Assembly: GCA_963701675.1 (NCBI GenBank)
Contig: OY969623.1
Span: 8,060,001-8,124,000, forward strand
Source of the DNA: G963701675 sp963701675
Lineage (GTDB): Bacteria; Planctomycetota; Planctomycetia; Gemmatales; Gemmataceae
DNA length: 64,000 bases
Direction: 5' to 3'
The position numbers were made by a program, and so were the translations under genes. Below the pieces are notes generated by a model, which saw only the letters and a program-made list of their open reading frames with translations, was not told where the DNA came from and ran no database searches. Positions 47,388-57,088 of this stretch are shown piece by piece (the stretch's first letter is position 1; each line of letters opens with the position of its first letter).

Positions 47388-49000
47388 GCCCTGATCTTTT
47401 CGCTTCGATGTTGGCGCTAACGGGCGCCGTGATCATAGTGTCGGCCCTGCTGTCCGGACTGGTCGAGCGAAGTGGGCTGCCGCAAGTTGCCGTCTTTCTC
47501 GCCTTAGGAGTCCTCATCGGCCCAATGGGTTTGGGCCTCTTGGACGCCGGCGTCGATTCACTTCTGCTGCGGGTCGTCGCGACGCTTAGTCTTGTCCTTG
47601 TGCTATTTACCGACGCGGTCTCGCTTGATATCGCGCGGATGCGTCAGCACCGACTCCTTGCTCTCTTGGTTCTGGGGCCGGGAACCCTTGCTTCCGCTGG
47701 GTTAATCGCCCTGGCCGCGTGGTGGATACTCGACCTGTCACCGGCACTAGCGGCCATCCTCGGTGCCGCACTTGCCTCGACGGATCCCGTCCTGCTTCGT
47801 GGGCTCCTACGTCGTCCGGAGCTCGACCCGAGCGTACGGCAAGCTCTCCGGCTCGAAAGCGGTATGAACGACGCGGCTCTGCTCCCTATCGTGTTGTTAG
47901 CTATGACATTCTTAGACCAGTCACCGTCGTCCGCTGGCACGAACTTGGCGAAGCTGGGGCTTAATACATTCTTGCTCAGTCCGGTAGCGGGCGTCTTGGT
48001 TGGACTTCTCGCCGTCGCCGCGTTGCAATTCGTAAAACGACGCACCGGTGTCCGCCGCGATTACGAATCACTCTACTCCTTGGGTGTTGCCTTTGCCGCA
48101 TTCGCCGGAGCCGAAGCGATGCACGGCAGCGGTTTCCTCGCCGCATTCGCTGCCGGCCTCACCATCGCCGCATTAGACGTTGAACTTTGTGACTGCTTCC
48201 TGGAGTATGGTGAGACGACGGCGGAAATGGCGCTGCTATTCACGTTTGTGCTGCTAGGGACTTCGCTCATCTGGACCGGCTTCAGTGTCGTAACTCCCTC
48301 AACACTACTTTTCACCGGAGCTGTGCTCCTCGCCCGCCCACTCGCATTCCTGCCAGCGTTATATCTGGCGCCAGCGCTGTCTTGGCGCAATCGCGGTTTA
48401 ATAGCGTGGTTCGGACCGCGCGGTTTGAGTTCATTGTTGCTAGTGCTCTTGCCGGTATTTGCAGGTATATCAAGTGCAGAGCAACTTCTGCCAGTGTGTT
48501 GTTTGGTCGTGCTCGTGTCGATCACGGTACATGGCCTTTCACCAATGGTGCTTCTGCGTTCAAAACGGCAGAACGCGCCGGACGCTCGAGTCCTCGGACC
48601 ATTGGAACCAGGGCGGGCGCCAGAAGCCAAAGAGGCGCAAGCGCACTTAGCCCACTCCGAGTACATAGACATCGCGGAATTACGTGCCCTTCAGCAAACC
48701 GGGGTACCCGTTGCAATAGCTGACGCCCGTACCGAACGCACCTTTAACGAAAGTGAATTTCTCGCCCAGGGTGCGGTACGCTTGAATCCCGATCGCGCAA
48801 TTCTTGATGCTGCTGAGTTCAACCTGTCGAAGGAAACCGTGATGACCGTAATATGTGCCTGACCAAACGAGGCGACCAGCGCCCGTGTGGCGCGGGAACT
48901 GCGAGAAAACGGATGGACGGTGGCGCGTGCCTTGAGAGGCGGCTGGAATGCGTGGCAAGAGTCCGGATTTCCGGTCGTCCGAAAAGGTGCGAAGGGTTGA
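47384..49000 (+). CDS. Na+/H+ antiporter-rhodanese fusion, predicted selenoprotein (TGA = Sec493)
   Basis: 538 residues if TGA at 48860-48862 is read as selenocysteine. TTG 47384 overlaps the ptsI stop (TTGA). About 12-13 hydrophobic segments form a CPA1/KefB-like antiporter (LGVLIGPMGLGLL, LASTDPVLLRGLL, LRLESGMNDAALLPIVLL). From about residue 425 a rhodanese domain follows: YIDIAELRALQQTGVPVAIA, GAVRLNPDRAIL, then VMTVICA-TGA-PNEATSARVA, then RALRGGWNAWQESGFPV. Relatives carry CACPNEATSAR, so the TGA replaces one Cys and the other remains as C-x-U. The frame is unbroken on both sides, and a hairpin lies downstream. A plain stop would remove 46 conserved residues. Confidence 0.82.
48876..48896 (+). 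promoter_or_regulatory. Candidate bacterial SECIS hairpin, antiporter-rhodanese gene
   Basis: GCGCC (48879-48883) pairs with GGCGC (48889-48893) around the loop CGTGT. Two more C-G pairs continue below one A-G mismatch. The loop begins 22 bases after the TGA and contains G-U, in line with known bacterial SECIS spacing and loop content. SelB would bind here to deliver selenocysteinyl-tRNA. Confidence 0.65.
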
Positions 49001-49104
49001 TTGCGATCCAACGCAACGTGATCGGCGACGGCGCTGCGAATCTTTCGATCACCCAATACATCTAATCTTTGGGAGAAATTGCGCGTCGAGTAAGGAGTCA
49101 GGTT

Positions 49105-50469
49105 ATGGCGGCTGATACGGCGACCGTCGGGCGGCGCGCACCGGATTTTGTCATGCCGTCCACCGAAGGGTCGGGCCGATCACGCACGGTCCGCTTGGCG
49201 GATTACCTCGACCGCTGGCTAGTGCTTCTCTTTTACCCACGCGACTTCTCTCTCGTCTGACCGACGGAACTGACCGCGGTCAGCGGTCGCATCGACGAGT
49301 TTCGTCGTCGCGAATGTGATGTATTGGCCGTCAGCACAGACAAGGTCGAGACGCACGAGCGCTGGCTGACCGAGGGGCAGGGCGGAATCGGCGCCTTGAA
49401 CTATCCGTTGTGCTCGGACGAGGACGGGCGGGTTAGCATTGCTTACGGCGTCTATGTGCCGCGGCAACACGTGGCCATGCGAGGCCTCTTCATCATCGAT
49501 CCCAACGGCGTCCTTCAATACCAGGTGGTTCACAGTTTGTCCGTGGGCCGCGGCACCGACGAAGTGTTGCGCGTGCTGGACGGACTCCAACAAGGCGGCC
49601 TCTGCCCCAGCGATTGGGTGCCCGGACAAGCGGCACTCGATGCCAGCCAAGAACTCGGGCCCGGTCGGGTGGTCGGCCCGTATCGCGTCGAAGCGGTCAT
49701 TGGTCGAGGCGCATTCGGTACTGTTCTCAAGGCACACGACTTAAACCTCGACCGGTCTGTCGCGCTTAAAGTGCTTCGTACTTCGGGCGCCTCGCCGTCC
49801 GACTCGATCTTTAGCGAAGCGCGCACGGCCGCGGCTCTAAACCATCCCAACGTGTGCATTATTCACGCCCTCGATGCCGGGCACGGATTTCCGATGATCG
49901 TAATGGAGTACATTGAAGGTCAGACGTTGGCGGAACGGCTGACCGCTGGGCCGCTCTCGCACGCGGATACCAAGGCCGTCTCGCGACAAGTCGCGCAGGG
50001 TTTGGCCGGAGCGCACGCACAGGGCGTGGTTCACGGCGACCTGAAGCCGGCAAACGTGATGATTACACCGGCCGGCGTCGTCAAGATCATGGACTTCGGC
50101 CTTTCGCGCCGCGCGGAGCGTCCACAATCGCCTGATGAGACGGCAGTGTGGACGCCGAACACCAACGGCGCCATCTCCGGAACGCCGTATTACATGGCTC
50201 CCGAACAGACGCGCGGTGAACAAACCACTCCGGCGACGGATGTTTTTGCCTTCGGCCTGATGCTATACGAGATGCTGACCGGGCGCCGTGCAGTGGACGG
50301 CGCAAACGTGCTTGAGGTTTTTCGCCGCACTGAAGCGTTGAGCGCGGATGCGCTCGCCGCGGAAGTTAGCGAACCATTCGCCCAGCTCTTGCGTTCGGCC
50401 CTCGTCATCGATCCAGCGCGCCGCACGATCACCATGCCCGAATTCGCCCTGGCTCTTTCATCGGATTAG
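49105..50469 (+). CDS. Selenocysteine peroxiredoxin-Ser/Thr kinase fusion (TGA = Sec52)
   Basis: 454 residues if TGA at 49258-49260 is Sec52. AAGGAG lies seven bases before ATG 49105. Residues 1-185 are an AhpC/Prx1-type peroxiredoxin: LLFYPRDFSLV-TGA-PTELTAVSGRIDEF replaces the invariant FxxVCPTE, and CPSDWVPGQAALD keeps the resolving Cys of 2-Cys enzymes. The kinase starts near 190: glycine loop GRGAFGTVLKAHD, Lys in VALKVL, catalytic loop VVHGDLKPANVM (HGD, not HRD), DFGLS, GTPYYMAPEQ. The frame crosses TGA without indel, and a palindromic hairpin follows. Inference: peroxide oxidation of Sec regulates the kinase, or the kinase reports redox state. Sec-Prx exist in other bacteria; I know of no described kinase fusion. 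Confidence 0.85.
49262..49289 (+). promoter_or_regulatory. Candidate bacterial SECIS hairpin, peroxiredoxin-kinase gene
   Basis: An inner stem CTGAC (49270-49274) / GTCAG (49279-49283) closes a CGCG loop that starts 15 bases after the TGA. An outer stem CGAC (49262-49265) / GTCG (49286-49289) extends it with an asymmetric internal loop. The core CTGACCGCGGTCAG is a perfect palindrome. Spacing is at the short end for bacterial SECIS elements; loop details differ from the first hairpin. Confidence 0.6.
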
Positions 50470-50491
50470 TTCGGCAGTCACCGAGGAGCTG

Positions 50492-51381
50492 ATGATGTTC
50501 AATCCCTTCACCGAAGTCGCCGAGGGCGATCCTGCGGATGCCGAGCTGGTCGAGCAGGCCAAGAACGGCGACCGTGCCGCGCTGGAGAAGCTGGTCCTGC
50601 GGCATCAGGCGTGGATCTACAACATCGCCGTCCGCATGGTCTTCCAGCCGCAGGACGCCGAGGAGGTCACCCAGGAAGTGCTCGTCAAGGTCATCACCAA
50701 GCTCAGCACCTTCAAGGGCGAAAGCAAGTTCCGCACCTGGCTCTACCGCATCGCCGCCAATCACGTCCTCAACATGAAGCGCCGCAGCGCGGAGACACAA
50801 ACGACTGACGTTCGCCATGTATGGCGCCGCCATCGACCGCACGCCCGATCTCGACTTGCCCGATCCGAAAAGCGTGCCCGTTGAAGTGCCGCTCCTGGTC
50901 GAGGAAGCCAAGATCGGCTGCACGACGGGTATGCTGCTCTGCCTGGACCGCAAGCAGCGGCTGATCTTCACGCTCGGCGAGATCCTCGGCGCCAGCGACA
51001 CGGTTGGCGGCGAGGTTCTGGAGATGACCGCCGACAACTTCCGTCAGTGCCTGGCCCGCGCCCGCCGCGACCTCTACAGCTTCATGAACAACCAGTGCGG
51101 CCTGGTGAACAAGAACAACCCCTGCCGCTGCCCCAAGAAGACCAAGGGCTTCATCGAGGCGAGGCCACGTCGATCCCCATCATCTCTTGTTCGTTCCGCA
51201 GCATGTCGAGCGCGTCAAGGATGTCGCTGCCGAAACGGTCCGCGAGATCGAGGACGTCGTCGAACGGCAGTACGCGGCCATTTACCGCGATCACCCGTTT
51301 CTCCAGCCGTCGGACCAGGTGAGCTGGTTGCGGCGGATGCTGGAAAACGAGGAGGTGCGGGCGGCGCTGCAGCTGAATTGA
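50492..51381 (+). CDS. ECF sigma factor with Cys-rich tail, two frameshifts
   Basis: From ATG 50492 (GAGGAGCTG ahead): region 2 (AALEKLVLRHQAWIYNIAVR, VTQEVLVKVITKLSTFKGES, FRTWLYRIAANHVLNMKRR). A break near 50800 then leads to TFAMYGAAIDRTPDLDLPDP and region 4 (LDRKQRLIFTLGEILGASDT, NFRQCLARARRDLYSFMNN). A Cys-rich stretch CGLVNKNNPCRCPKKTKGFI follows. A second break near 51165 gives HVDPHHLLFVPQHVERVKDV and the end at 51381. All pieces are well conserved in sense, so the gene either decayed very recently or carries two sequencing indels. GC content is clearly higher than in the preceding cluster. It is a predicted stress sigma factor with a possible redox- or metal-sensing tail. Confidence 0.78.
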
Positions 51382-51478
51382 AGAATCTCAAATAGGAGTT
51401 GTCACAGTCATGCTCCGGTTGTGTCTAAGAGGAAAACGGAGCAACGGGCTTCAGCTTTTCTCAACTCAGGAGACAGCC

Positions 51479-51841
51479 ATGACGACGACATTACCCGAGA
51501 TTGCCGCCGCCTATGTCCGCGCGACCAACGACCACGATTCCGCCGCGTTCGTCGCTCTCTTCGCCGACGGCGCCGCGGTCAACGACAACGGCCGGGAATT
51601 CCGAGGCCTCGCCGCGATCAAGGCCTGGAGCGACCGCGAGATCTTCGATGCCCAGGTCACCCTCGAAGTCATCGATGTGTTGGACCGCGACGGAGCAACC
51701 GTTGTAACGACCAAAGTCGACGGCAACTTTGACAGGACCGGTCTTCCCGATCCCGTCATCATCAATCAGCACATCACGGCTGAGGGCGACAAGATCGTTG
51801 GATTGACGTGTCGATTGGCTGGCGAAACACGGGGGATATAG
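51479..51841 (+). CDS. SnoaL-like/NTF2-fold protein
   Basis: 120 residues; CAGGAGACAGCC gives a ribosome-binding site. The NTF2-like alpha+beta cone pattern is clear: IAAAYVRATNDHDSAAFVAL, FADGAAVNDNGREFRGLAAI, KAWSDREIFDAQVTLEVIDV, then strands with HITAEGDKIVGLTCRLAG. Such proteins are small hydrolases, isomerases or binders. It follows the ECF sigma factor by about 100 bp, and sigma factors of the ECF41 type often sit beside SnoaL-domain genes, so it may belong to that regulon. Confidence 0.82.
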   Translation: MTTTLPEIAAAYVRATNDHDSAAFVALFADGAAVNDNGREFRGLAAIKAWSDREIFDAQVTLEVIDVLDRDGATVVTTKVDGNFDRTGLPDPVIINQHITAEGDKIVGLTCRLAGETRGI

Positions 51842-51890
51842 CGAGACGCCGCGACGCTGCACGGGGCGCCCGCGGCAAGGCGGCCGTAGC

Positions 51891-54824
51891 CTACTTCCCC
51901 TTCCCCTCCAGTTCCGCGACGAGAATTCGGAAGTCGTCCCGCTGCCGCAGGGGATCGAGGTCGGCTGTCTTTCTTCATGTGCGCCACGTCCTTGTAGCCC
52001 TTGCTCACCGCATCGCGGAGCAGCTTCATCGCCGCGTCGCCGTAGAACTGCGCCGCTTCCTCGCGCTGCGTGACGTCCAACGTGTCGTGCTTGGCCACGA
52101 TGGGGACACACAGGCTCAGAAAACACGCGGCGTTGTAGGCGTCCGCGGGCGCGTCCCAGCCCAGGTCCCGGCAGGTTTCGGCGGTGCGGACGGCGTCCTC
52201 CTCCTCAAGAAGCTCCGCGTGGACCGCAGTCAGCGAACCTAACTGGTTGCGATAGAATCTGACGATAACCCGGATGTCGGGGGTTGGCCTTCAGGGCGGC
52301 CAGGTGTGCGGCCCGCCCTCCAGGAGCAGTCGTTTGGCGGCAGTCAAGTCTCCCTGTTGTCGGTTGAGAAGCGCCAGGTTGAGGCAAGTGGCTGCCAGAT
52401 CGCTCCGCCAGATCGAAGTGGTCGGGGAAGTCAGCGGCCAAGCTGCCGTTGGATGCTCAGGGCCTGATCATAGTCCTGCTCTGTCTCCTTCAGGCGACCC
52501 GTGCGCTCCAGTGCATGAAGCCACGGCCAATGTAGCTCTTCGCCAGGCTACTGGCGGAATTCGGGTCGTGTCGGATAGTCAGCCGCCAGTCACCTTGTAG
52601 ATGCTCAGGGCTTGGTCGTATTCGCTCTCCGCTTCCGGCAACTTGCCAACGGCATAAAAGAGGCGACCGCGGTTAATGTGGCTGGCTGCCAGTTCGTCGC
52701 GAAACTCGAAACCTGGCGGGAAATTCGGCCGCCAGTTGTTTGCGAATGGAAACGGCGAGGTCGATCTGCTTCATGGCGTCGTCGTGCCGGCCGCGATCGC
52801 CGAGCATGGCGCCGCGGTTGTTGTGACTGCTGGCCAGCTCCTCGCGGAACTCGGGCTGCGAAGGAAATTCGGCCGCTAGTTGCTTCTGGATGCTCAGCGC
52901 CTGCTCGTAGTCCTCTTCAGCCTCCTTGGAACCGGCCCGCGCCGAACAGCAGAACGCCCCGGTTGTTGAGGCTGATGGCCAGGCTGCGGCGAAACTCGGG
53001 TCGTGCAGGGAAGTCGGCCGCCAGTTGCTTATGGATGTTCAAGGCTCGATGGTAGTCCTTCTCCGCGTCCGGAAGCCGGCCGGTGTCGACCGAGCAGAAG
53101 TCCGCGGTTGCTGTGGCATCTTGCCAATTCGTGGCGGAACTCGGAATTGCTCGGGAATTCGGCCGCCAGTTGCTGGTAGATGTTGTGGGCCTGGTCGTAG
53201 TCACTCCAACGCCTCTCGATGTTCACCCAGACTGTAACGCATTGCTCCGACGCGGAATCGCCCCTCCGCTCGCACCGCCCGGCTGTCGGCGTCGTCTCCC
53301 TTGATCGCGGCGAAGGCATCGAACTGCGCGATGATGCCGCGCAGGAATGCCCGGTCGTCCTCCGTCAGCACCGCCCCCTGGGCGAACTTCCGTTCCACCA
53401 CCTCCGCAGTCATGCTCCGCAAGGCGTCGAATGCCTGCTGCCGGGCCTTCGCTTCGTCTTGCCGGGCGCGTCGTTCGGCTTGCAGGTTTTGATTCGCCTG
53501 GCTTTCGGCTTCGGTTGCCCGCCACATTTGCCACAGGCTGACGCCCAGCCCGGCCAGCAGCACCGCAACAATTGCCGCACTTGCGGCCAGCAGCACCCGT
53601 CGCCGCTTGCCCTGCTCGGCCGTCCGGACGCGGTCGAGTTCGGCCCGCCGGGCCCTCTCCTCGGCCGCCGCCCGCAGCGCCGCCACCGCCGCCGCCACCT
53701 CGCCGGCGTCCCGCGGCCGGTCGTCCGGCTCCGGGGCCAGGCACTTCAGGCACAGGGCCACCAACTCCGGCTCGGCCCCGCAGTCGGCCAACCGGGCGTG
53801 GGCGTCGACCTGGTTGGCGTACGTCGCCTTGCGGACGATCTCGTCCTCGTCTCGACTGGTGTACGGCGGCTGACCGGTCAGGACTTCGCACAGGATAGCC
53901 CCAAGGCCGAACACGTCGCTTCGCGTGTCCAGCCGGTCCACCTCCCCGCTGGCCTGCTCCGGCGCCATGTACGCCGGGCGTCCCCAGCACGCTCCCGGCG
54001 CGGGTCGGCGGCGTCGGAGCCCCCGCATCGCCCGGGGTGTCAGGCGTAGGGAGTCGGCTGCGGATCACCGTCCCGTCGTCCGCCGGCGGCCGGCCACAAG
54101 CCTGGCTTTCACTTGTCGAACCATCCCTCGGGAAGGACCTTGGCCAGTCCCCAGTCCATGACCTGGACCTCGCCGAACTTGCCGACCATGACGTTCGACG
54201 GCTTCAGGTCTCGGTGGATGACACGAAGCGAGTGGGCGTAGGCGACCGCCTGGCAGACTTGCTCGAAGATGGCCACGAACCGTCCCCGATCGGCGGCGGG
54301 GTCCGGTCGCTCTCCAGCATGGCGGCCAGGGTGCGGCCCTTGATCAGCTTCATGGCCAGGAACGGCCGGCCGTCGGGCAGGGCGCCGACTCGGTAAACAG
54401 GCGGGACGCCAGGGTGCTGGAGCTGGGCGGTGATCCGGGCCTCGTCGGTGAATCGGCGGGCGATGGGCGAGTCGGCCGGGTAACTGTCCTGGAGCAGCTT
54501 GACGGCCACGTCCCGGTCGAGGGACAGGTCGCGGGCCCGGTAGACGACGCCCATGCCGCCGCGGCCGACCTCACCGAAGAGTTCGTACCCGGGTACCTGC
54601 GGCAGGTCGGCGGCGGTGGGCACGGACGTGACCGCGCCGGCATCCGGGGTCGTCCGAAGGCCCGGGAGCAACTCAACGACGGCCGCGTCGATGAGGCGGA
54701 ACTCCCTCCACCTCTCCCGGACTTCGGCGAGCAGCTCGGGGCAGCCGCGGCACACCTCTTCCGGCGTCTTCCCCGCGTCGAGCATCTCCTCGAGCAGTCC
54801 GAGCACTCGGGGGTTGCCGGCCAT
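51891..54824 (-). pseudogene. Ser/Thr protein kinase with TPR tail, multiply frameshifted
   Basis: From ATG 54824 (GAGGAAGG ahead): an N-terminal segment, then kinase motifs (YELFGEVGRGGMGVVYRARD, DVAVKLLQDSYPADSPIARR). A frame change follows, into a stretch with RVIHRDLKPSNVMVG and VMDWGLAKVLPEGW. Another leads to AYMAPEQASGEVDRLDTRSD and a membrane helix (LLAASAAIVAVLLAGLGVSL). After about 53200 the TPR region continues in at least four further frames and ends with LDPLRQRDDFRILVAELEGK. I count at least six shifts, and motifs are otherwise well kept. The GC-rich sequence resembles Gemmata-type kinase-TPR proteins. It lies directly downstream of an ECF sigma gene, a common planctomycete pair. 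Confidence 0.78.
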
Positions 54825-54835
54825 CGGAACCTTCC

Positions 54836-55485
54836 TCAAGCTGAGGGCGTGTCACCCGGCGGCGGCGTGGGTTCGCATGACGTGGCCGGGCGAAGGTCAG
54901 CCAGCCGCTCCGCCAGCAGGAGCCGGGCCCGGTTCAGTCGCCGCTGCACCGTCTTCTCGGAAACACCCGACCACCACGGCCACCTCGGCATGAGTCAGCC
55001 CCTGAATGCCGACCAGGTCGAAGACCTCCCGCTCGTCCTCGGGGAGACCCTCGATCACCTCCAGCATGCGCCGGCCGTCCGGGCTGAGGCCGGAGGCGGT
55101 GCTGTCTGGCGGGGCCGCGACCCCGGATTCCGCCAGGGCCGCGGCGGCCGGCCGTTCATCTAGGCGGCGGGCCAGGTCATTGAGCTGCCAGCGCATGTGC
55201 TGGTTGGCCAGCGCGAAGAACCGGCGGACCGTCGGGGGGCGGGTCGTCCGCAAGGCCGTGAGCAGCCCGGCCACGACGCCCCCGAGCAACTCGTCCGTCT
55301 CCAGGTTCACGGGTGGTCGCGTGAGCCGCGGGTAGCTTTTGTACAGAAACGTGGCACACAACAGGCGCAAGCGGCCGACCGCCCGTTCCAACAGCTCCCG
55401 AACGATCGGCTCGGCGGCGGCGTCTCCCGGACAGGGCGTCCAGGTATCCCTGGATGATCACCGTCGTTGATGATGATTCTTCCAT
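54836..55485 (-). CDS. ECF-type sigma factor (planctomycete kinase-linked), two frameshifts
   Basis: From ATG 55485 (MEESSSTTVIIQGYLDALSG) the frame breaks near 55420. It resumes as VRELLERAVGRLRLLCATFL and runs through ANQHMRWQLNDLARRLDERP and DEREVFDLVGIQGLTHAEVA. It breaks again near 54970 before the last helix-turn-helix residues (VSEKTVQRRLNRARLLLAER). Total about 215 residues. The type is that of planctomycete ECF factors encoded just upstream of kinase genes, as here (gap of 12 bp to the kinase start). Both frame breaks may be sequencing indels in GC-rich DNA. Confidence 0.75.
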
Positions 55486-55709
55486 GGCCAAGGGCACCTG
55501 AAGAAGAAGGCAGCTCAGCCATTTTATCAATTTTGTTGTCCACCCGCCCCTCCCAGGAAAAGTGTGAGACGGGAAGCGGGCACAACGGATATATTAAGCC
55601 TGGCTGTATTCTCGGCCCTGAAGAAAACGCCCCCGCTCTGTCACAGAATCGCCCCAACATCCTTGTTGCGGAAAGGCGAACGCACCTTAGTTCTATCGGA
55701 GGAAAAGTC

Positions 55710-56144
55710 ATGCGACGCAGCCTGTTGGCGATTGTCTTTGGTACTCTCGCGGTCGGCGGGATGACCCTGGCGCAACACGGCGGACACGGCAAAGGCGGCG
55801 TTCAAGTCAAGGTGCTCTCCCAGAAGGACATCATCGAGAAGCTGGACGGGAAGAAGGCGAAGGCCACGATGGTCGAGGTGACGCTGGCGCCGGGCGAGGT
55901 GGAGGCGGCGCACCGCCATCCCGGCCCGGCGTTCGGGTACATCCTGGAGGGCGAGTACGAGTGGGCCATCGACGACAACCAGCCCAAGATCTTCAAGGCC
56001 GGTGACACCTTCTACGAGCCGACCGGCTGCCTGCACGGCATGGCAGGAATCCCGAGCAAGAAGGACAAGACGCGCTTCATCGCCATCGTCCTGCACCCGG
56101 AGGACGCCAAGGACATCGTCATCCCCGAGAAGGAGAAAAAGTAA
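55710..56144 (+). CDS. Exported cupin-domain protein
   Basis: 144 residues with CGGAGGAAAAGTC ahead. A signal peptide spans about residues 1-22 (MRRSLLAIVFGTLAVGGMTL, then AQ). The cupin motifs read EAAHRHPGPAFGYILEGEYEW and DTFYEPTGCLHGM, giving metal-binding His-x-His, Glu and a later His. It is a periplasmic small-beta-barrel protein that may bind a metal or a ligand; the substrate is unknown. First of a set of small enzyme genes on the plus strand up to 58.9 kb. Confidence 0.85.
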   Translation: MRRSLLAIVFGTLAVGGMTLAQHGGHGKGGVQVKVLSQKDIIEKLDGKKAKATMVEVTLAPGEVEAAHRHPGPAFGYILEGEYEWAIDDNQPKIFKAGDTFYEPTGCLHGMAGIPSKKDKTRFIAIVLHPEDAKDIVIPEKEKK

Positions 56145-56207
56145 GAGTGAACGCGAGCCACGCGCGATCGCGCGCGGCCCGCTGGTCGGTGTCGGAAATC
56201 GATTAAC

Positions 56208-56225
56208 GGCCCCGATATCGGGGCC
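56208..56225. repeat. Perfect 18-bp palindrome between genes
   Basis: GGCCCCGATATCGGGGCC lies between the cupin stop and the next ribosome-binding site. A second palindrome, CGCGCGATCGCGCG, lies at 56161-56174. They could be attenuator hairpins or operator sites; no T-tract follows. Confidence 0.6.
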
Positions 56226-56244
56226 ACATTCAAGGAGATCCAAC

Positions 56245-56997
56245 ATGAAGATCGTGGTAATCGGCGGCAGCGGGCTCATCGGGAAGAAACTGATCCCCCT
56301 CCTGCGCGAGCGGGGCCACGAGGCCGTGTCGGCCTCCCCCTCGTCGGGCGTCAACACCATCACCGGCGAAGGGCTGGCCGAAGCGCTCGCCGGCGCGGAC
56401 GTCGTCGTCGATGTGACGAACTCGCCGTCGTGGGAGGACAAGGCGGTGCTGGAGTTCTTCGAGACATCGACCCGCAACATCCTCGCCGCGGAAGCGGCCG
56501 CCGGGGTGAAGCACCACGTCGCGCTGTCGGTGGTGGGGGCCGACCGCATACCGGACAGCGGCTACATGCGGGCCAAGGTCGCCCAGGAAAAGCTGATCAA
56601 GGCCAGCAAGGTGCCCTACACGATCCTCCGGGCCACGCAGTTCTTCGAGTTCCTCGGCGCGATCGCCGGGCCGGGCACTGACACGGTCCGCGTCTCCGAC
56701 GCCCCCATGCAGCCGCTGGCGGCGGACGACGTCGCGGCGGCCCTGGCCGACGTCGCCGTGGGGTCGCCGGCCAACGGCATGCTGGAGGTGGCCGGGCCTG
56801 AGTCCCTGTCGATCGCCGCGTTCGTGGGCAAGGCCCTGGCCGCGAGCGGGGACACGCGAAGTGTGGTCGCCGACCCGCAGGCCCGCTACTACGGCGCGGC
56901 GCTGGACGATCTCGGCCTCAAGCCAAGGGGAGCCAACCCGCGCATCGGCCCGACGCGATTCGAAGCTTGGCTCAACCGCTCCGCGGCTCGGGTGTAG
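56245..56997 (+). CDS. NmrA-like NAD(P)-binding protein
   Basis: 250 residues with AAGGAGATCCAAC ahead. The Rossmann start MKIVVIGGSGLIGKKLIPLL has the GxxGxxG motif, and the remainder follows the atypical-SDR/NmrA pattern (ADVVVDVTNSPSWEDKAVLE, HHVALSVVGADRIPDSGYMR, KVPYTILRATQFFEFLGAIA). NmrA-type proteins sense NADP/NAD ratio or act as quinone/ketone reductases; no catalytic Tyr-x-x-x-Lys pair is obvious. Intact. Confidence 0.85.
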   Translation: MKIVVIGGSGLIGKKLIPLLRERGHEAVSASPSSGVNTITGEGLAEALAGADVVVDVTNSPSWEDKAVLEFFETSTRNILAAEAAAGVKHHVALSVVGADRIPDSGYMRAKVAQEKLIKASKVPYTILRATQFFEFLGAIAGPGTDTVRVSDAPMQPLAADDVAAALADVAVGSPANGMLEVAGPESLSIAAFVGKALAASGDTRSVVADPQARYYGAALDDLGLKPRGANPRIGPTRFEAWLNRSAARV

Positions 56998-57088
56998 GTC
57001 CGGGCAGATTCAGGCGGGCGCTTTCGCCCCGCCGCCCACGAGGAAACCATCCCATGATTCTTGTCACCACCACAATGGAGACAATCCC

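Noticed and set aside
49258..49260. TGA in the peroxiredoxin as a plain stop with two separate genes
   Set aside because: The frame carries on without a shift, no start codon or ribosome-binding site serves the second part before 49324, and half of the peroxiredoxin fold would be lost.
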